NCBI GenBank assembly: GCA_027489375.1 | Contig: JAIXZW010000019.1 | Span: 214,326-278,325 of the forward strand | From: Paracoccaceae bacterium | Lineage (GTDB): Bacteria; Pseudomonadota; Alphaproteobacteria; Rhodobacterales; Rhodobacteraceae | Length of the DNA: 64,000 nucleotides | Direction of reading: 5' to 3' | Program-made: the position numbers and the translations under genes | Notes under the pieces: generated by a model | What the model saw: only the letters and a program-made list of their open reading frames with translations | What the model was told of the DNA's origin: nothing | Database searches by the model: none | Shown: positions 53,057 to 63,588 of the stretch, piece after piece | Numbering within the stretch: position 1 is the first letter of the stretch | Layout of the letters: each line of letters starts with the position of its first letter

Positions 53057-53949
53057 TGCCCGTCCCTTTTGCTGTAATGGCTGTAGATATCCTCGAGCGA
53101 GGGCGGCACGATTTCGATATCCGCCACCTTGGGGCGCAGGTCGGAAATGCGGGCGAGGAGGGGGAGCTTTTCGTCGGGGCGGCAGGTCAGACGCAATTCG
53201 CTTCCCGTGCGGATGGCTTGCGGAAGGGCGGCGGCAAGGTCGCTTGCATAGCCGTTGATCGCCGAGACGTGGATCGACACGGGCAGGTCGGCCTTGGCCC
53301 GCAGGTCGGACAGGCTGCCCGTCGCCACCATCCGCCCCTTGGACAGGATGACGATGCGGTCGGTCCGCGCCTCGACCTCGGTCAGTGCGTGGGAGGAGAG
53401 GAGGATGGAGGCACCCGTGGCGGCCAGTTCGTCGAGCAGCGCGTAGAAATCGCGGCGCGAGACGGGGTCGAGGCCGGAGGTGGGTTCGTCCAGCACCAGA
53501 AGCTTCGGGTGGCCGATCAGGGCTTGGGCAAGGCCGACGCGCTGGCGCATGCCCTTGGAATAGGTGCCGACACGGCGCTTGGCCGCATGGCCCAGCCCCA
53601 CGCGGTCGAGCAGCGCGGGGGCAAGGGCCGCACGTTCCCCGCGCAGGCGCAGGTAATGGCCGAGGTGTTCGAGCCCCGTCAGCGCGGGGTGGAAGGCCAC
53701 GTTTTCGGGCAGGTAAGCCACCTGTTGCCGCGCAAGGGCCGAACCGGGTGCTGCGCCGCAGATCGACACCTCGCCGCCCGAAGCGGGGATCAGGCCGAGG
53801 ATGATCTTCATCATCGTCGACTTGCCCGCGCCGTTATGGCCCAGAAGCGCCACCCGCTCGCCCGCGGCGATGGTGAAGGACACGTCCGTCAGGGCTGCGA
53901 CCTCGCCCCAGCGTTTACTGAGTTTCGATATCGTCAGTGTCGGTGTCAT
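53053..53949 (-). CDS. nosF: NosF, ABC ATPase
   Basis: LLGHNGAGKSTMMKIILGL; YSKGMRQRVGLAQALIG; LLVLDEPTSGLDPVSRRDFY. Confidence 0.95.
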   Translation of the reverse strand: MTPTLTISKLSKRWGEVAALTDVSFTIAAGERVALLGHNGAGKSTMMKIILGLIPASGGEVSICGAAPGSALARQQVAYLPENVAFHPALTGLEHLGHYLRLRGERAALAPALLDRVGLGHAAKRRVGTYSKGMRQRVGLAQALIGHPKLLVLDEPTSGLDPVSRRDFYALLDELAATGASILLSSHALTEVEARTDRIVILSKGRMVATGSLSDLRAKADLPVSIHVSAINGYASDLAAALPQAIRTGSELRLTCRPDEKLPLLARISDLRPKVADIEIVPPSLEDIYSHYSKRDGQ

Positions 53950-55240
53950 AGATGTTTCCTTGCGGCCAGCGACCGGTGGTTTCGGCCTCATAGCCTGCGA
54001 TATCGGACGGGACGGGGATGTCGGGCGGGGACATCAGCGGGAAGCTGTCGACCACCCCGCCCGGAAGCGTTGCGGGAAAGCTGGATTGGCTCCAGCGGAT
54101 CAGTTGCACGGCGGGCGCGCCGATCAGAAGGGCTGCGGCGGGTTGCGACCAGAGGATCTGGTCCATCATGTCATTCGGGCGGAAGACGCCATCGGCGATG
54201 CCGTCGCCGTCCAGGTCATAGGCGGGGTGGTCGGACCAGTAGTTGCCGTGGCCGTCATGGCTCCATTCCATATGGCGGGTGCCGACGTATTTGACCTGCA
54301 TCCGGTTGCCAACGAAGGCGTTGCCGGTCATCACGTTGCGCTCGGACCCTGCGGTGAAGTGGATGCCGATGCCGCAGCCCTGGAAGCGGTTGTCGAAGAT
54401 CAGGTTCTTGTGGGCGTTGTAGATGAAGAGGCATTTCTTCTGCCCGCCGCGGATCAGGTTGCCCGACACATCGGCGCTGTTGGCATAGTTCAGCATCAGC
54501 CCGTGGTCGCGGTCGTTCAGGGACAGGTTGTCCTTCACCACCACGCGGTCCGAGAACATGATCGCAAAGCCGAGGTGGTTGCCGACCGACACGTTGCCCT
54601 GAACCGTCGAGTCGTTGGTATACATGTAATGCACCGCAAAGCGCAGGTCGCGGAACAGGTTGTTGCGGTATGTCCCCTTGCGCGAGGCGTTGGAGAAGAT
54701 GCCGTCGCGGCCCCAGCGGACCGAGTTGCCCTCGACCACCGTTCCCGGCGCGTTCCAGACGTAGATGCCGTTGCCGCGTTCGATCATGCGGGGGTTCTGG
54801 CGGCCAAGGATCGTGTTGCCGCGCACGGTGCTGTCGTGGCTGCCGTGGACGTCGATGCCGTGCATGTTGCCCGAAAGGGTGTTGCCCTCGACCAGCGCGC
54901 GGTCGGCGCCTTTGACGATCTTGATCCCTGCGTCGAGGTTCTGGTTTTGCGACCCCGAACCCGTGACCGTCAGCCCGCGCAGCGTGACGTCATCGGCGGT
55001 GATGGAGACGACCGTTCCCTGCCCCTGCCCGTCGATGACGGCGGTGGGAGGACCTTGCAGCGTCAGGGAACGGTCGATGGTTACGGGGCCGAGATAGGCC
55101 CCGCCCGTCAGCCGCAGCACATCGCCGGGGGACGATCCGGCGATGGCTGCGGCCAGCGTGCCCGCCCCCGGCGGCACGTCCCGTTCCGCCGCAAGAAGCG
55201 GCGAGGCGAGAAGCGTCAGGATCAGGGGCAGGACGCGCAT
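53915..55240 (-). CDS. nosD: NosD, periplasmic right-handed beta-helix copper-processing protein
   Basis: Signal MRVLPLILTLLASPLLAAERD; repeated beta-helix motifs (GNTLSGNMHGIDVHGSHDSTVRGNTILG). Confidence 0.95.
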   Translation of the reverse strand: MRVLPLILTLLASPLLAAERDVPPGAGTLAAAIAGSSPGDVLRLTGGAYLGPVTIDRSLTLQGPPTAVIDGQGQGTVVSITADDVTLRGLTVTGSGSQNQNLDAGIKIVKGADRALVEGNTLSGNMHGIDVHGSHDSTVRGNTILGRQNPRMIERGNGIYVWNAPGTVVEGNSVRWGRDGIFSNASRKGTYRNNLFRDLRFAVHYMYTNDSTVQGNVSVGNHLGFAIMFSDRVVVKDNLSLNDRDHGLMLNYANSADVSGNLIRGGQKKCLFIYNAHKNLIFDNRFQGCGIGIHFTAGSERNVMTGNAFVGNRMQVKYVGTRHMEWSHDGHGNYWSDHPAYDLDGDGIADGVFRPNDMMDQILWSQPAAALLIGAPAVQLIRWSQSSFPATLPGGVVDSFPLMSPPDIPVPSDIAGYEAETTGRWPQGNIYDTDTDDIETQ

Positions 55241-55243
55241 GGG

Positions 55244-57193
55244 TCAGGCGGCCTTCGGTTCGACGAACATGCGGCCGCGCATTTCCATGTGCAGCGCGTG
55301 GCAGAACCACTGGCAGTAATACCAGTAGACCCCTGCCGCCGCCGCGACAAAGGTGACGGACGCTGTAGCCTGCGGCCCGATCTCCATCGCGACGCCGTGG
55401 TTGCCCATCGTGAAGCCGTGGGTCAGGTCGTCGATGTCGTCGAGGTTGGTGATGATGACCGTCACCTCGTCGCCTTCCTTCACGGTGAAGGATTCGAGCG
55501 CGTAGTTGGGCGCCTGGCTCGACATGTAGACGCGGACCTTGGTCGGGTCGTCCTTGTCGCGGATGACGGTATCCTGCCAGTCGTCAAGGTTGATCCCGTC
55601 CGCTTCGGCCTGCTTGCGGGTTTCGGCCCACATCGGATCCTGGCGGTCCCAGACGGATTTGATGTTCGTCATCTTCGAGGCATGGACGGCGATTGCGTCA
55701 TGCGGTTCGGCGAAGTTCGGGCCATCGTGGACGACCTTCATCTTGTCGCCCGAAATGTCGATGAGCTGGTCATTCTCGGGCTTCAGCGGGCCGACGTTCA
55801 GGAAGCGGTCCTTCGAGAATTTGCAGAGGCAGACGAGCCATTTGCCATCGGCTTCCAGCGTCTCGCCCATCGAGGTTTTCAGGTGGCCGGGCTGGTATTG
55901 CACGTCGACCTTGTCGAGGATCGGATCGACCTGTTCGCCGTTATAGGCGGCGATGGCCTTTTCGATGTTCCATTTGACGACCTGACTGTCGAGGAAGAGC
56001 GAGGTGTAGACATTGCCCTGCCCGTCGAAGGCGTTGTGCAGCGGGCCGAGGCCGAGTTCCGGTTCCGCCACCACGACCGAGCGCGGGTCGGCATCGGTGT
56101 CGAAGATGGTCTGCAGCTTGGTCACGTCGATCACCGTGACGGTGGGCGAGAGTTTCCCGCCGATGCAGAGGTGCTTCTTGTCGGGGGCCATGTTGCAGCC
56201 GTGGGGGTTGTTCGCCACGGGGATGTAACGGGTGTAGTTCTTGTTCTGGCCCTTGCGCCCGTCGATGACCTTGACGCCGTTCACCTCTTGGAAATCGCCG
56301 GAAGCGATGCCCTTTTCGATCTCGGCAATGTTGAAGACGACGACGTGGTCCATTTCGGAGGCCGTCATGTCGGCAAGGTTCATCCCCATTTCCGAGTTGT
56401 AGGAAGTGGAGAAGGCCCATTTGCCCTCATAGTCCGCATCGGTGTTGTCGAGGTTGCCGGACACCAGCACCTGCCATGCGACATCCCATTTGTCGGCATC
56501 GACGGCGGTGAAGACGTTCACATAGGTCGCCACATCGCCCATCGTGGTGCCGTCATTGACGAGCGGGGCTTCGTCTTCGCCGTTGCAGAAGACATAGTTG
56601 GTGCGGGGCCATTTCTGCGGGCGCAGGCCGTGGATGCCCTTGGCGTTCGGAATTTCGAGGATGGCATCGCATTTCATCACGTCACCGCGCACGCGGGCGA
56701 CGCGGGTGTTGGCCTTGTCGTTCATGTAGAGGAAGCGGCCGTCATACTTGCCTTCGGTAAAGGACATGTGGACGTGGTGCAGGTCGCCGTTGTCGTGGAC
56801 CTTCTTGCCATTGGCGGCGAGGAGCTTCTTGGTCTTTTCGGTCATCGTCCGCTGGTGGATGCGGATCGATTCATTCGTCTCGCCCCAGCCCGTGGCCGAG
56901 CAGCGGTTGAACACCGGAACGCGCATCAGTTCGCGCATCGAGGGGATGCCGAGGATGCGCATCTCGCCCGTCTGGCCCGAGGACCAGAAGCCGTAATATT
57001 CGTCCAGCATGCCGGGGGCGACTTCGATGCTCGCCTCGGCAGCGGCGGCGGCCCCTGCGGCAAGGGCGGAAAGCCCCACGGACCCCGAGCCGAGCGCGAG
57101 GCGCCCGCCGAAGGTGCCGGCGAGGGCCGCGCCCCCGGCGGTTGCGCCCAGAAGGCCACGGCGAGAGATGCCGGTTTTCATTTCCTCTGACAT
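55244..57193 (-). CDS. nosZ: NosZ nitrous-oxide reductase (Tat-type)
   Basis: Tat [12 protein letters not shown]; CuA motif [50 protein letters not shown]. Confidence 0.97.
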   Translation of the reverse strand: MSEEMKTGISRRGLLGATAGGAALAGTFGGRLALGSGSVGLSALAAGAAAAAEASIEVAPGMLDEYYGFWSSGQTGEMRILGIPSMRELMRVPVFNRCSATGWGETNESIRIHQRTMTEKTKKLLAANGKKVHDNGDLHHVHMSFTEGKYDGRFLYMNDKANTRVARVRGDVMKCDAILEIPNAKGIHGLRPQKWPRTNYVFCNGEDEAPLVNDGTTMGDVATYVNVFTAVDADKWDVAWQVLVSGNLDNTDADYEGKWAFSTSYNSEMGMNLADMTASEMDHVVVFNIAEIEKGIASGDFQEVNGVKVIDGRKGQNKNYTRYIPVANNPHGCNMAPDKKHLCIGGKLSPTVTVIDVTKLQTIFDTDADPRSVVVAEPELGLGPLHNAFDGQGNVYTSLFLDSQVVKWNIEKAIAAYNGEQVDPILDKVDVQYQPGHLKTSMGETLEADGKWLVCLCKFSKDRFLNVGPLKPENDQLIDISGDKMKVVHDGPNFAEPHDAIAVHASKMTNIKSVWDRQDPMWAETRKQAEADGINLDDWQDTVIRDKDDPTKVRVYMSSQAPNYALESFTVKEGDEVTVIITNLDDIDDLTHGFTMGNHGVAMEIGPQATASVTFVAAAAGVYWYYCQWFCHALHMEMRGRMFVEPKAA

Positions 57194-57204
57194 GATCTGT
57201 CCTT

Positions 57205-59385
57205 TCAGTTGGAAACGGGTTTTGCGTTGGGATGGTTGCGCGGGATCGGCTTGAGGTCGGGGACCCCAGTCGTCTCGCGCCGTTTGAGTTTCTTGATGAC
57301 CACGGGGCAGGTGGTCTTGGACTGGTAGAGCACCTGACAGTGCAGGCAGTTCACGCATTCGTTCGGGTTGATCTCGCCCGTGGGGTGGATCGCCTGAACG
57401 GGGCATTGGTTGGCGCAGGTCTGGCAGGGGTTGCCGCATTCGTGGTAGCGCTTGAGCCAGTCGAACATCCGCAGGCGGGCGGGGATCGCCAGTGCCGCGC
57501 CAAGCGGGCAAAGGTAGCGGCAGTAGAAGCGTTCGACGAACAGCCCCGCCGCGAGCAGGCCCACGGCGTAGACAACGAAGGGCCATGCGCGGACGAATTT
57601 CAGGATGATCGCGGTCTTGAAGGGTTCGACCTCGGCCAGATGTTCGGCCTGTTCGATGCTCATCAGGCTTGCGCCGAAAAGGCCGAGGAAGATCATGTAT
57701 TTCACGGGCCAGAGCCGTTCGTGCAGACCCCAAGGCAGGGTCCATTGCGGCACATGCAGGGCGCGGGCGATCTTGTTCGTGATCTCTTGCAGCGCGCCGA
57801 AGGGGCAGAGCCAGCCGCAATAGGCGCCGCGTCCCCAGAACAGCAGGGCGGCGGCCACCGCGAACCACAGGATGAAGGTGAGCGGGTCAAGCAGGAACGC
57901 CTGCCACGAGAAGCCCGACACCAGCGCACCGAACAGGGCCATCAGGTTGACGACCGACAGTTGGGCGTTGGCATGCCAGCCGAGAAAGACGAGCGTCACC
58001 GTCAGGAAAGACATGCGGAACCAGAAGAAGGCCCGTTCATTCCGCGTGGCGAAGCCCTGGAAGAAGAACACGCCCGTCAGCACCAGCAGCATCGCGGCGA
58101 GGACGCCGATCTCGAGCTTTGATCCGAGCCAGATTTTCTTCCAAAGGTCGGCTTGGGCCGAGGTTTCCTCTTGTGCTGCGACCGCTTCGGCGGGGTTCGG
58201 CGCGGGGGGCGCGGCGGCTGCCACGGGGCGCAGGTATTGCGCGGGAAGCTGGTAGCCGAGGTCGAAGGTGGTGAAGAGTTTCTCCACCGGCCCCACCGCG
58301 CGTTGCACCAGAAGCTGGATGCGGAAGGGTTTGGCGGGGTCGAAGCCCGTGTCGGCGGGTATTTTGAAGATGTCGGCTTCGGCAAAGTCGGGCGCGTCGG
58401 GGGTGGCGACGGCGACAAGGCGGCGGTGCATCTTGTCGCGGAAGCGCACGGACACATCGTCCTGTATCAGCACGATCCGGTCGAAGATGCCGCCGCGCAC
58501 GTAGCCCGACCCTTTGAAGCTGTAGAGACCGCGCCCGACGATGACGATGGCTTGGTCGCCCTTTTGCAGCCAGCCTTGCAGGTTGGCGTTCTCGCTTTCG
58601 CCCAGGATCGCCTTGCCGATGGCGGGGACCGAGACGAGGGCGGTCTGCATCTCGACGAATGTGGTTTCGGGCGGTTCGGGTTGGGGGCGGGCGGCGGCGC
58701 GCTTGTCTACCAACGCGGCGAAGGCGGCGTTCACCTGCCCTACGTCGAGCGAGAGGCGGCGCAGGGTGCCGTCGCCCTCCATCTGCGTCCAGCTTGCGGG
58801 GGCGGCGGTGTCGGGGTTGATCTCGAACTGCGGCCCCGTGGCGGCGGCTTCGGGTTTCAACCCGCCAAGGCCGAGGGCGCGGGCGACCTTCAGTCCCGAG
58901 CGCACGATGGAATCGTCGATCACCATGACGGTCACGGTCGCGCCCGAGATGATGTCCACATCATGGGACGACCCGCCCGAGGCCGCTTCGGCCACCAGAT
59001 CGAGGCCGACATAGCCCGCCACCATCGCCTTGACCTTGGCATCGGGGATGCCGATCAGGACGATGGGTTCGGAGTGTTTGACCAGCTTTACGCCGATCAC
59101 ATGCGCCGTGTCGTCGATGGCGACCATCGTGTGGATCGGCTTGCCGGAATAACCCGTGGTGCCGACGAAATCCGAGGTGACGAAGGCCCAGCCCACCTGC
59201 TGCCCGCCCTTGAGCACGGGCGCGGCGGCGAGATCGTCACGGATCGCGCCGAAGCCGTCCGCGCCTGCCACCAGCTCGGCTGCGGGCACGTCGGGAAGGA
59301 GCTTTTGCAGGAAGCTCTCGGCCCGAGCGGGAAGCGCTGCGAAAAGCAGTAGCGCGAAGACAGCAAGCAGACGGGCGGGCGACAT
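57205..59385 (-). CDS. nosR: NosR, FMN/4Fe-4S membrane regulator of N2O respiration
   Basis: [73 protein letters not shown]. Confidence 0.96.
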   Translation of the reverse strand: MSPARLLAVFALLLFAALPARAESFLQKLLPDVPAAELVAGADGFGAIRDDLAAAPVLKGGQQVGWAFVTSDFVGTTGYSGKPIHTMVAIDDTAHVIGVKLVKHSEPIVLIGIPDAKVKAMVAGYVGLDLVAEAASGGSSHDVDIISGATVTVMVIDDSIVRSGLKVARALGLGGLKPEAAATGPQFEINPDTAAPASWTQMEGDGTLRRLSLDVGQVNAAFAALVDKRAAARPQPEPPETTFVEMQTALVSVPAIGKAILGESENANLQGWLQKGDQAIVIVGRGLYSFKGSGYVRGGIFDRIVLIQDDVSVRFRDKMHRRLVAVATPDAPDFAEADIFKIPADTGFDPAKPFRIQLLVQRAVGPVEKLFTTFDLGYQLPAQYLRPVAAAAPPAPNPAEAVAAQEETSAQADLWKKIWLGSKLEIGVLAAMLLVLTGVFFFQGFATRNERAFFWFRMSFLTVTLVFLGWHANAQLSVVNLMALFGALVSGFSWQAFLLDPLTFILWFAVAAALLFWGRGAYCGWLCPFGALQEITNKIARALHVPQWTLPWGLHERLWPVKYMIFLGLFGASLMSIEQAEHLAEVEPFKTAIILKFVRAWPFVVYAVGLLAAGLFVERFYCRYLCPLGAALAIPARLRMFDWLKRYHECGNPCQTCANQCPVQAIHPTGEINPNECVNCLHCQVLYQSKTTCPVVIKKLKRRETTGVPDLKPIPRNHPNAKPVSN

Positions 59386-59439
59386 TGGTGATTTCCGTTA
59401 ATTTCGTCTAGCCAATCGCATGCTGCGGCGCAGAGCGCC

Positions 59440-59453
59440 TTGATTTCGATCAA
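59440..59453. promoter_or_regulatory. FNR/NNR box upstream of nosR
   Basis: TTGATTTCGATCAA, a perfect match to TTGAT-N4-ATCAA. Confidence 0.85.
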
Positions 59454-59614
59454 TCCAAGCGAGAAGGGCGCAATTTTCGGACCGAGTGTCGGTCGCAGGT
59501 GGCGGGATTCCATATAGTATAATGAAATAATTGAAAAAAATTCTTCATGAATCCCAAACATGATTTTTTTAGACTGCTTCTGAAAGTCGGGTGCTGCGAT
59601 TATTTTTCATTAAA

Positions 59615-59628
59615 TTGACAAATATCAA
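59615..59628. promoter_or_regulatory. FNR/NNR box upstream of the Crp/Fnr regulator gene (distal)
   Basis: TTGACAAATATCAA. Confidence 0.8.
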
Positions 59629-59662
59629 TCATATCAGCGGGCAACATTAATCTTTCTTAAGA

Positions 59663-59676
59663 TTGACTTTGATCAA
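59663..59676. promoter_or_regulatory. FNR/NNR box upstream of the Crp/Fnr regulator gene (proximal)
   Basis: TTGACTTTGATCAA. Confidence 0.75.
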
Positions 59677-59717
59677 GTCATGTTGAATTTCAGTCCCGTC
59701 CCAAGTGGAGTGATCCG

Positions 59718-60416
59718 ATGCGCCCCAGCGATCTGCCCGAGATTCGCCACCTGCCGCTGTTCAGCGAGATGCTTCAGGCAAATTTCGAACAGTTGATGCA
59801 GGGCGCCTATGCGCAGAACTTCCCCGCCGGAGTCGAGTTGATCCATCAGGGCGATCCGGCCGATTTTCTGCACATCGTCGTCGAAGGCGCGGTGGAGTTG
59901 TTTGCCGAATGGGGCGGGCAGTCCTGTACGATGGCGCTGGTGCAGCCGGTGGGCACCTTCATCCTTGCGGCCTGCATCAAGGATGCGCCTTACCTGATGT
60001 CGGCGCGGACGCTGGAAAAATCGCGGATCATCCTGATCCCCGCCCCCGATCTGCGGGCCGTGTTCCGGCGCGATCCCGAATTCGCGGTGTCCACGATCAA
60101 CGAGCTTGCGGGCTGTTACCGTGCGGTGGTGCGCCACGCGAAAGGTCTGAAGCTCCGCTCCTCGCGCGAGAGGGTGGCGGCCTATCTGGTCAAACACCTG
60201 CGCCGAGTCGCGCCACGGCAATGTTTCGATCTGCCGGTGGAAAAGCGGCTTATCGCCTCATACCTCGGGATGACTCCCGAAAATCTGTCGCGCACGCTGC
60301 GGCTTCTGGAGGCCGATGGCGTGACGGTGCTGGGCACGCGCGTCACGGTGACGGATTATGCCCGCCTTGCCGCCGTAGCCCAGCCCGATCCGCTGCTTGA
60401 CGGACCCGATCCATAG
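59718..60416 (+). CDS. Crp/Fnr-family regulator (DNR/NNR-like)
   Basis: cNMP-binding-like domain; C-terminal HTH ASYLGMTPENLSRTLRLL with the E-xx-SR recognition pattern; no N-terminal FNR Cys cluster. Confidence 0.9.
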   Translation: MRPSDLPEIRHLPLFSEMLQANFEQLMQGAYAQNFPAGVELIHQGDPADFLHIVVEGAVELFAEWGGQSCTMALVQPVGTFILAACIKDAPYLMSARTLEKSRIILIPAPDLRAVFRRDPEFAVSTINELAGCYRAVVRHAKGLKLRSSRERVAAYLVKHLRRVAPRQCFDLPVEKRLIASYLGMTPENLSRTLRLLEADGVTVLGTRVTVTDYARLAAVAQPDPLLDGPDP

Positions 60417-61139
60417 TCAACCCGGCTTGTCCTGCTGCGGCACCGTTCCCGGACCTCCGGCAAGCAGTTCGCGCATCAGCTTTTGCGTCATGGCCGCGCC
60501 GAAACTTTCCAGTCCGTCGACATGCAGCACAAAGGCGAAGGGTCCGCTGATCAGGTTGTCCGCGTAGTAGCGGGGCAATTCGGCGTCTTCCGTGGTGATC
60601 GCCAGCGCGTTGACGGTGATCCCCTTCCGTTCGGCGTGTGCCCGTGCCACGGCAAGCGAGATGACGGGTTTTCGCCCCGTCTCGAACGAGGCGCGGCCAT
60701 CGCCCGAAAGGTCGATCAATTGCCGCTCCGAACAATGGCCGGCAGCTTCGAACAGCGCCATCGCCGCCGCAAGCCCGTTGCCGATATGCGTATCCCCCGA
60801 CATCTGCCGCGGTGCGGCCAGAAGCGCTGCCGAAAAACGGGCGAGGTCGGCTGCCGAGGTGATGCGATGCCACGGCACCACCTGCGGTTGGTAGCTGCTG
60901 TCGCCCCAGAAGACTGCAGCCACGTCCACGACCCCCGCTTCGGCAAAGGCCAGTGTGACGGGCGGTGCCAGAAGTGCCGTGGCATAGCCCTGGCGCTGGA
61001 TGTCGAATTCGGTCCCGCTGATGCTGCCCGAAGCGTCGATTGCCAGCACGAGGCCCACATCCGCACAATCGGCCCGCGCCTGGGGCGCAGGGCAGGCCAA
61101 AAGGCCAGCGACCGCCGCCGCCAGAATGCGCAGCGTCAT
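60417..61139 (-). CDS. DUF1194-like / von Willebrand A-type secreted protein
   Basis: Signal MTLRILAAAVAGLLACPAPQARA; VGLVLAIDASGSISGTEFDIQRQGYATAL; LIDLSGDG. Confidence 0.8.
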   Translation of the reverse strand: MTLRILAAAVAGLLACPAPQARADCADVGLVLAIDASGSISGTEFDIQRQGYATALLAPPVTLAFAEAGVVDVAAVFWGDSSYQPQVVPWHRITSAADLARFSAALLAAPRQMSGDTHIGNGLAAAMALFEAAGHCSERQLIDLSGDGRASFETGRKPVISLAVARAHAERKGITVNALAITTEDAELPRYYADNLISGPFAFVLHVDGLESFGAAMTQKLMRELLAGGPGTVPQQDKPG

Positions 61140-61351
61140 GTGAAGGCCAGACCCTGCCCGACAACCACACCGGCTACGAAGACGAAGCCGAGCAGGGAAA
61201 TACTGATCCGCCGCCGCGGGCGCTCGGCCAATTCGGCATGGACGGCTGCCAACAAGGCGGCATGTTCCGCGATTTCGGGGTTCAATTCGTCGAGCGAGCG
61301 GGCAAAGCGGCGGGTCGGGGTCGCCAGAGTCAGTTCATATCCGTGGTGCAT
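61136..61351 (-). CDS. Small single-TM protein
   Basis: MHHGYELTLATPTRRFARSLDELNPEIAEHAALLAAVHAELAERPRRRISISLLGFVFVAGVVVGQGLAFT; overlaps the DUF1194-like start. Confidence 0.6.
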   Translation of the reverse strand: MHHGYELTLATPTRRFARSLDELNPEIAEHAALLAAVHAELAERPRRRISISLLGFVFVAGVVVGQGLAFT

Positions 61352-61602
61352 AATGACCTCCCCAAGCGCGCCTGTGTCGCAGGCGGCCTGTCGTTTCCAA
61401 TGCCTGAACGATGGCACAGGTGGCGTTAGGCCAGCGCTAGGGTGACGCAACGGCACGGGCCTGCCGCGCAAGCGACGGCGCAACGCGGCGCAATTCCTGC
61501 GTTATTCGTGCGTTAGTTTCGGGTTTCTTGCCGGATTTCGGGGCCATGCCTTTGGCGATGGATTGACAGACTCGGCTGGGTCCAAAACAATCTTAGGATT
61601 AG

Positions 61603-63588
61603 TTGAGACATTGCTTTGAATCATTTGCGGAAAGGATCGCGCCCATCAAGGACGAGGCCGCATATCGCATTTGCCATTTGCGCACGCTGGGCGACTGGTC
61701 GCTTGTTGATGCGTCCGGCCAGCCATTGCCGAAGCTTGGGCGCAAGGCCTTTGCGCTTCTCGTCTATCTCTCTGTTTCCGGCGGGCGTGCGCCGCGCGAC
61801 CGTCTGGCCGACCTGCTTTGGCCCGACCGTGACAGCGTGCAGGCCCGCAATTCGTTGCGCCAGACCTTGGCGGTGATCCGTTCCCTCCTCGGCGATGCGG
61901 GGAGGCATCTGCTTGTCGCCGACCGTGACATGATCGCGCTTGAGGCGGGGCGGTCGCATTGCGATGCGCAGCACCTGCTCGACCTTGCCGACGAACCGGC
62001 CAAGGCCGCCCTGGTGGCCGAGGTTTACAGGGGGCCATTCCTCGACGGGTTCTATTCGGGCAGTCAGGTGTTCGAGGATTGGGCCGCCAACCTGCGCGAG
62101 ACGCTCGTTGCCCGCGCGGCACAGGCAATGCATTTCCATGTGCGCAGCGCTCCGGCGGAGCAGGGGCTGGCACTCTTTCCCCGCCTTGTCTCCGTAGATC
62201 CGCTGCGCGAGGCGACCTATCAGCTTGGGATGGAACTGCATGCCGCGCTGGGCCAGCGGGATCAGGCGCTGCGGCTTTACGAAACCTGCAAGCAGATGAT
62301 GTCGCGCGAATATGGCGTGACGCCCAGCCCGGAAACCGAACGCATCCGCCGCCGCGTGCTCGACGGCTTGCCTGCAGGGGCGACCCCGGCCCATCCCGCG
62401 CCCGCCGCGCAGGGCAGGGCAAAGCCTGTCGTGCGCGTGACACGCTTTGCCAACCTTTCGACCGAAGCGGCCCATTCCCGCTACCTCGAAGGGCTGTTCG
62501 AGGCGATCGTGATCGAACTTTCGCATATGCGCGAAGTGGCGGTCGTGCGCGAGGCGGAAGAAGGCCGTTCGCAACCGCCGGCAGATTTCGTCCTGACCGG
62601 CAGTATGATGGAACAGGGCGGGCGCATCGAAATCATCGTGCGCCTTGTCGATGCCGAAAGCGGGCAGAACCTGTCGGGCGAAAGGTTCCGCGGCACCGTG
62701 TCGGATCAGCTCGATCTCTTGCATGCCGTCAGCCAGTCCGTTGCGCTGTCGACGCGGTTCGAAATCCTTCAGGCGGGCTGGAAATTGCAGGACTTGCTGC
62801 CTGCCGACGACCATCCCGTGCGCCTGCTCGTCCTGCGGGCGCATTCGCGCTATTACGAATTGACGGCCGGGTCCCTGCGCGATGCCGTCCGGCTTTGCGA
62901 AGAGGCGCTAAGTCTCGACCCGTCCAGTCTGCGCGCCCAGAGGATGCTGTCGCTTGCCCTGTCGGGAAGCATGGTGCAAGGCGTCCTTCCCCGCGAACCG
63001 GCAGTCTACGGGCGGGCGGTGGAGCTTGCCCGTCGGGTGGCGCGTGCGGTGCCGGATGATGTCTTTGCCCGCTGCGTTCTGGCATGGGCCTTGGGCAATG
63101 CGGACCAGCACGAAGCCGCGATCGAGGAACTGCGCTATGCGATCCGCCTCAACCCGCTTTATTGCACGCTCCATTCAGATCTGGCCGAACATTACGCCCT
63201 GCTCGGCTATGTCAGCGAAGCCATTGCCGAATGCGACGAGGCGATCCGCCTCAGCGCCGACGACGTGGTCAGTTTCTGGCGCTACCATTCCATCGCGGTG
63301 GCGCAATTCGCCGCCGGAAACTATGCCGAAGCGCTGGAAAACGCCCGCCGCGTGATGCGCGAAAAGCCGGGCCTCCTGCGCGGCGCCCTGATCCGCGCCG
63401 CCGCCGCAGCTGCACTCGGTCTTCGGGACGAGGCCGGGCAGACCGTGGCCGACATCCTGCGCGAAAGGCCCGACCTCCGCATCTCGACGGTCACGCCCGC
63501 CTTCATGCCGCGCTATGTGCAGGACGGGCACCAGTGCGTCTTTCTCGACATGCTGGCCAAGGCGGGCCTTCCCCTCACGCCGGCGTGA
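61603..63588 (+). CDS. SARP/BTAD-type transcriptional regulator with TolB-like and TPR-like C-terminal regions
   Basis: Winged HTH LGRKAFALLVYLSVSGGRAPRDRLADLLWPDRDSVQARNSLRQTLAVIR; BTAD-like ATYQLGMELHAALGQRDQALRLYETCKQMM; VLTGSMMEQGGRIEIIVRLVDAESGQNL; TPR-like C-terminus; TTG start. Confidence 0.8.
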   Translation: MRHCFESFAERIAPIKDEAAYRICHLRTLGDWSLVDASGQPLPKLGRKAFALLVYLSVSGGRAPRDRLADLLWPDRDSVQARNSLRQTLAVIRSLLGDAGRHLLVADRDMIALEAGRSHCDAQHLLDLADEPAKAALVAEVYRGPFLDGFYSGSQVFEDWAANLRETLVARAAQAMHFHVRSAPAEQGLALFPRLVSVDPLREATYQLGMELHAALGQRDQALRLYETCKQMMSREYGVTPSPETERIRRRVLDGLPAGATPAHPAPAAQGRAKPVVRVTRFANLSTEAAHSRYLEGLFEAIVIELSHMREVAVVREAEEGRSQPPADFVLTGSMMEQGGRIEIIVRLVDAESGQNLSGERFRGTVSDQLDLLHAVSQSVALSTRFEILQAGWKLQDLLPADDHPVRLLVLRAHSRYYELTAGSLRDAVRLCEEALSLDPSSLRAQRMLSLALSGSMVQGVLPREPAVYGRAVELARRVARAVPDDVFARCVLAWALGNADQHEAAIEELRYAIRLNPLYCTLHSDLAEHYALLGYVSEAIAECDEAIRLSADDVVSFWRYHSIAVAQFAAGNYAEALENARRVMREKPGLLRGALIRAAAAAALGLRDEAGQTVADILRERPDLRISTVTPAFMPRYVQDGHQCVFLDMLAKAGLPLTPA

